DNA of 64,000 nucleotides, taken from the NCBI GenBank assembly GCA_023212695.1, contig JALCCG010000063.1, positions 29,581-93,580 on the forward strand, given 5' to 3'. The DNA is from Sporisorium sorghi. Its lineage: Eukaryota > Basidiomycota > Ustilaginomycetes > Ustilaginales > Ustilaginaceae. Shown piece after piece: positions 61,692 to 64,000 of the stretch. Position numbers and translations under genes: made by a program. The notes below the pieces were generated by a model. It made no database searches. It had not been told where the DNA came from and worked only from the letters and a program-made list of their open reading frames with translations. Position 1 is the stretch's first letter. Every line of letters starts with the position of its first letter.

Positions 61692-63473
61692 CTACTCTCG
61701 CGACACATCACGACCAAAGAGGAAAACCTTGAACCAGTCCGCCGCCACCAGCGATCGGTTGCGCAGCGAGAACAGCATCGACACGTAGGCCGAGCGCCAG
61801 AACATGAACGTCACCACACCACCGGACGCGATCTGGTTGTTGCCCAGCAGTGGAATGTCGGCGATGGCCTTTTCGGAGCCAATGTAGGCGAGCGAGCCCT
61901 GGTGCGAGTACTTGAACGGTCGAATCTTGGCCGCCTTTTCAATCTGTCGCTCCAGACCGCTCAGCTCGGATGCATCAGCGTTGGACTTCTTGGCTTCCTC
62001 AAGCTTGGTCTCGAGCACGTTGAGGCGCGCCAGCTGGTTGAAGACGCGCGCAAGGTAGGCACCCTGCTGCGAGGCTGCCTGTGCCGTGGGCGCAAACTGC
62101 GTGGCGGTGGCATCGCCGAGCGCAAAGATCGAGTCCTCGGCACCCTTGAGACGCATGTGGTCGTCCACCTCGAGACCACGGCGGTTCTTTTGCGACTCGG
62201 GCAGCGCCGCCATCAGCTGGCGTGTCAAGGGTCGCGCCGTGTTGCCCGCCGCCCACACGAGCAGGCCGTAGGGGATCTTCTTGTCCTCGCCCGACGGCGT
62301 CTTGACGAGCACGTCGCGCGCATCCACGTCCTTGACCATGTGCTTGGTGAGGATGTCGATCGAGTTCTCCTTGAACGTCGATTCAGTGTACTTGATCAGC
62401 GTCTGCGAGAACATGGGCAGAATGTTGGGCAGAGCCTCGATGAGCGTCACGCGCAGCTTGTTGGCCACCTCGGGATACCAACGGATCAGATCCGACTCGA
62501 CAAAGTCGCGCAGCTCGGCCGCGTACTCGATACCCGTGGGGCCACCGCCCACGACGACCATGTGCAGCAGACGGTCGATCTCCTCCTCGGATTGGCCCTT
62601 GATGGCGGCGCTCTCGACGCAGTCGATCAGACGCGCACGGATCTTTTCGGCGTCGCTGAGCTCCTTGAGGAAGCAGGCGTGCTTCTTGACGCCCTCGATG
62701 CCGAACGTCTGGTTCTCGGTGCCCACCGAGTAGACGAGGTAGTCGTAAGGGATAGTAACCTTGGAGACGGAGCCCTTGATCTCGCTGGCATCCTCGAAGG
62801 TGACGGTCTTGTTGATCGGGTCGACGTACTCGCAGTCGGCCTCGTACACCTTGACCTCGCGCGTCTTGAAGCGCGTCGTGTGGCGTGTGGGCTGGACGAT
62901 GCTGCGTCCATCGAGCGTGCCTACGGTGACGGAAGGCAGCAGCGGCGTGAAGAGGAAGTAGTTGTGCGGCGAGATGACGACGACGTTGTACTCTTCCGTG
63001 TCGATGTTCTTGAGCAAGGAGGTGGCACCCCAGCCGCTGCCGAGCACGACGATGGTCTTCTTGGTGGGATCTTGGGGCAGCTGGTCGGGTGGGTGTCGGC
63101 CCTGGTAGACAAAGTATGCATATGTTCCGAGACTGCCGAGCGCAATGACGTAGAAGGAGCGTCGCAGCGTACGGAAGAAGCCGCCCTTTTTCTTTCCGTC
63201 GCCGCTATTTGGGGGTGGCAGCTGTTGTGGCTGTGCGTCAGCGTTAGCAGCGTTGAGCACGGCTGCCGTCTTGTCGTTCCTCCGCGAGCGTGACCAGAAG
63301 ATGTTGCGGGCCTGCTGTTGTTGCTGTTGGAAGGTCATCGTAGCAGCCGGCGCTGTGGATGCAGCAGCGAGTGCGCTCGACGATGACATGCCGAGTCTGG
63401 AAGCTCGAAGCGCCATCGAGGGCGAGGCCATCGACGCACGAAGCGAGCCAACACGGATTGCTGGCGACATCAT
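61692..63473 (-). CDS. Alternative (type II) NADH:ubiquinone oxidoreductase, mitochondrial
   Basis: A 593-residue flavoprotein. Residues 1-60 form an Arg/Ser/Ala-rich mitochondrial presequence with a poly-Gln run (49-54). A short hydrophobic segment at about 105-124 may anchor it in the inner membrane. The FAD site is VVLGSGWGATSLL at about 142-154 and the NADH site VVVGGGPTGIEYA at about 301-313; between them FLFTPLLPSVTVGTLD and later LGDATA are family landmarks. There is no EF-hand insertion, unlike calcium-regulated external forms. The enzyme oxidises NADH without pumping protons. Internal versus external orientation is not decided. The start at 63473 has a second ATG right after it. Confidence 0.88.
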   Translation of the reverse strand: MMSPAIRVGSLRASMASPSMALRASRLGMSSSSALAAASTAPAATMTFQQQQQQARNIFWSRSRRNDKTAAVLNAANADAQPQQLPPPNSGDGKKKGGFFRTLRRSFYVIALGSLGTYAYFVYQGRHPPDQLPQDPTKKTIVVLGSGWGATSLLKNIDTEEYNVVVISPHNYFLFTPLLPSVTVGTLDGRSIVQPTRHTTRFKTREVKVYEADCEYVDPINKTVTFEDASEIKGSVSKVTIPYDYLVYSVGTENQTFGIEGVKKHACFLKELSDAEKIRARLIDCVESAAIKGQSEEEIDRLLHMVVVGGGPTGIEYAAELRDFVESDLIRWYPEVANKLRVTLIEALPNILPMFSQTLIKYTESTFKENSIDILTKHMVKDVDARDVLVKTPSGEDKKIPYGLLVWAAGNTARPLTRQLMAALPESQKNRRGLEVDDHMRLKGAEDSIFALGDATATQFAPTAQAASQQGAYLARVFNQLARLNVLETKLEEAKKSNADASELSGLERQIEKAAKIRPFKYSHQGSLAYIGSEKAIADIPLLGNNQIASGGVVTFMFWRSAYVSMLFSLRNRSLVAADWFKVFLFGRDVSRE

Positions 63474-63919
63474 GGTGGAACGCCGATCGGACGTGCCGAT
63501 AGGGCGATGTAGGAGGAAAAGAGTGGTGGTGGATGAGGACGAGAAGAAGCCAAGAAGAAGAACGAGAAGAAAGAGCTATGAAGTCGTCAACGAGGTGGGT
63601 GTGATGCTTCCACTCAGATTTGCGTCCACGAGATGAAATCACGTCGCACCAGCTGCAACCCGCCTGCAACGGTTCTTCGCTCACGTCAAAGAGCTCGAGA
63701 TTTTTGTGTTGGTTCATCATTTTTTATTTTTTTTTGGTCGCATGCAGCCAGCCACTCGACGGTCCGTAATCCCTGATTTCTGACTGGGAGCAGAAGAGGA
63801 CCCTTGGCTCGTTCGCCCTTTTGACAAAAATGCACCGATTTGCTTGTTTGCTAGGAGGATGTCGCTGTCTGCTGCCTGCTTTCATCTTTCAGCAGCTGAT
63901 GACGAACTTTCTTCCTGGC

Positions 63920-63985
<66 letters not shown>

Positions 63986-64000
63986 TTTTTTTTTTTTTTT
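63474..64000. repeat. NADH dehydrogenase upstream region ending in a very long poly(dT) tract
   Basis: The minus-strand NADH dehydrogenase promoter lies here. The tract has 59 T from about 63924 to 63982, then ATA and 15 more T to the window edge; a shorter A/T run is at about 63717-63737. No gene seen. Confidence 0.7.

Noticed and set aside
1..64000. tRNA, rRNA genes or CRISPR arrays
   Set aside because: No B-box-like or rRNA sequence and no direct repeats with regular spacers were noticed by eye; a tRNAscan run would be decisive.
63924..64000. Telomere
   Set aside because: It is a plain poly-T run with no TTAGGG-type repeat.

Overview
The window is nuclear DNA of a basidiomycete fungus, most likely a smut or a smut-related yeast (Ustilaginales). 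The reasons are moderately GC-rich, mostly intronless genes packed on both strands, a few genes cut by very short GT..AG introns, long poly(dA:dT) tracts and microsatellites in promoters, and a tandem cluster of small secreted effector-like proteins. The species was not determined. No bacterial operon signals, CRISPR array or rRNA/tRNA gene was seen.

Left region, 1-9.4 kb. Five minus-strand members of one secreted-protein family lie head to tail. Only the fourth (6211-7962) is intact. It carries two copies of the family domain behind a set of N-terminal repeats. The other four are each broken by very few lesions: an in-frame TAA, an in-frame TAG, an in-frame TGA, and a lost start codon plus a frameshift. 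Upstream of every member lies the same module: a conserved promoter-like block, then sequence matching the 3' end of the lactonase gene at 9506. This indicates tandem duplication of a unit that included the tail of that neighbour. A 13-bp inverted repeat bounds about 630 bp in the promoter of the third copy and contains a 25-bp perfect hairpin; it may be a small transposon relic.

9.5-16.0 kb. A beta-propeller lactonase is followed by a berberine-bridge-type FAD oxidoreductase gene split by a 3.4-kb open frame. That frame encodes a tyrosine-recombinase-like protein (DUF3435/Crypton type) with zinc-finger-like clusters and a basic tail. About 70-80 codons of the oxidoreductase are missing at the insertion.

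16-64 kb is ordinary housekeeping territory: an HTH-GNAT fusion protein, the tRNA methyltransferase Trm11, two APC-family permeases, a flavin monooxygenase, a polyol dehydrogenase, a TPR/F-box protein, an ABC-F ATPase, a double-hotdog acyl-CoA thioesterase, EMC5 (five exons), a 6-4-photolyase/cryptochrome with a likely C-terminal frameshift, the TRAPP subunit Tca17/TRAPPC2L (two exons), a Dug1-like dipeptidase, an Avt-type vacuolar amino-acid transporter, a RING/TRAF zinc-finger protein, an SMP-C2 lipid-transfer protein, a small GNAT enzyme, a cupin/JmjC-like protein of unknown function and an alternative NADH dehydrogenase. Several of these act on the endomembrane system (EMC5, Tca17, Avt, SMP-C2), but nothing indicates co-regulation. 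The window ends in a long poly-T tract.
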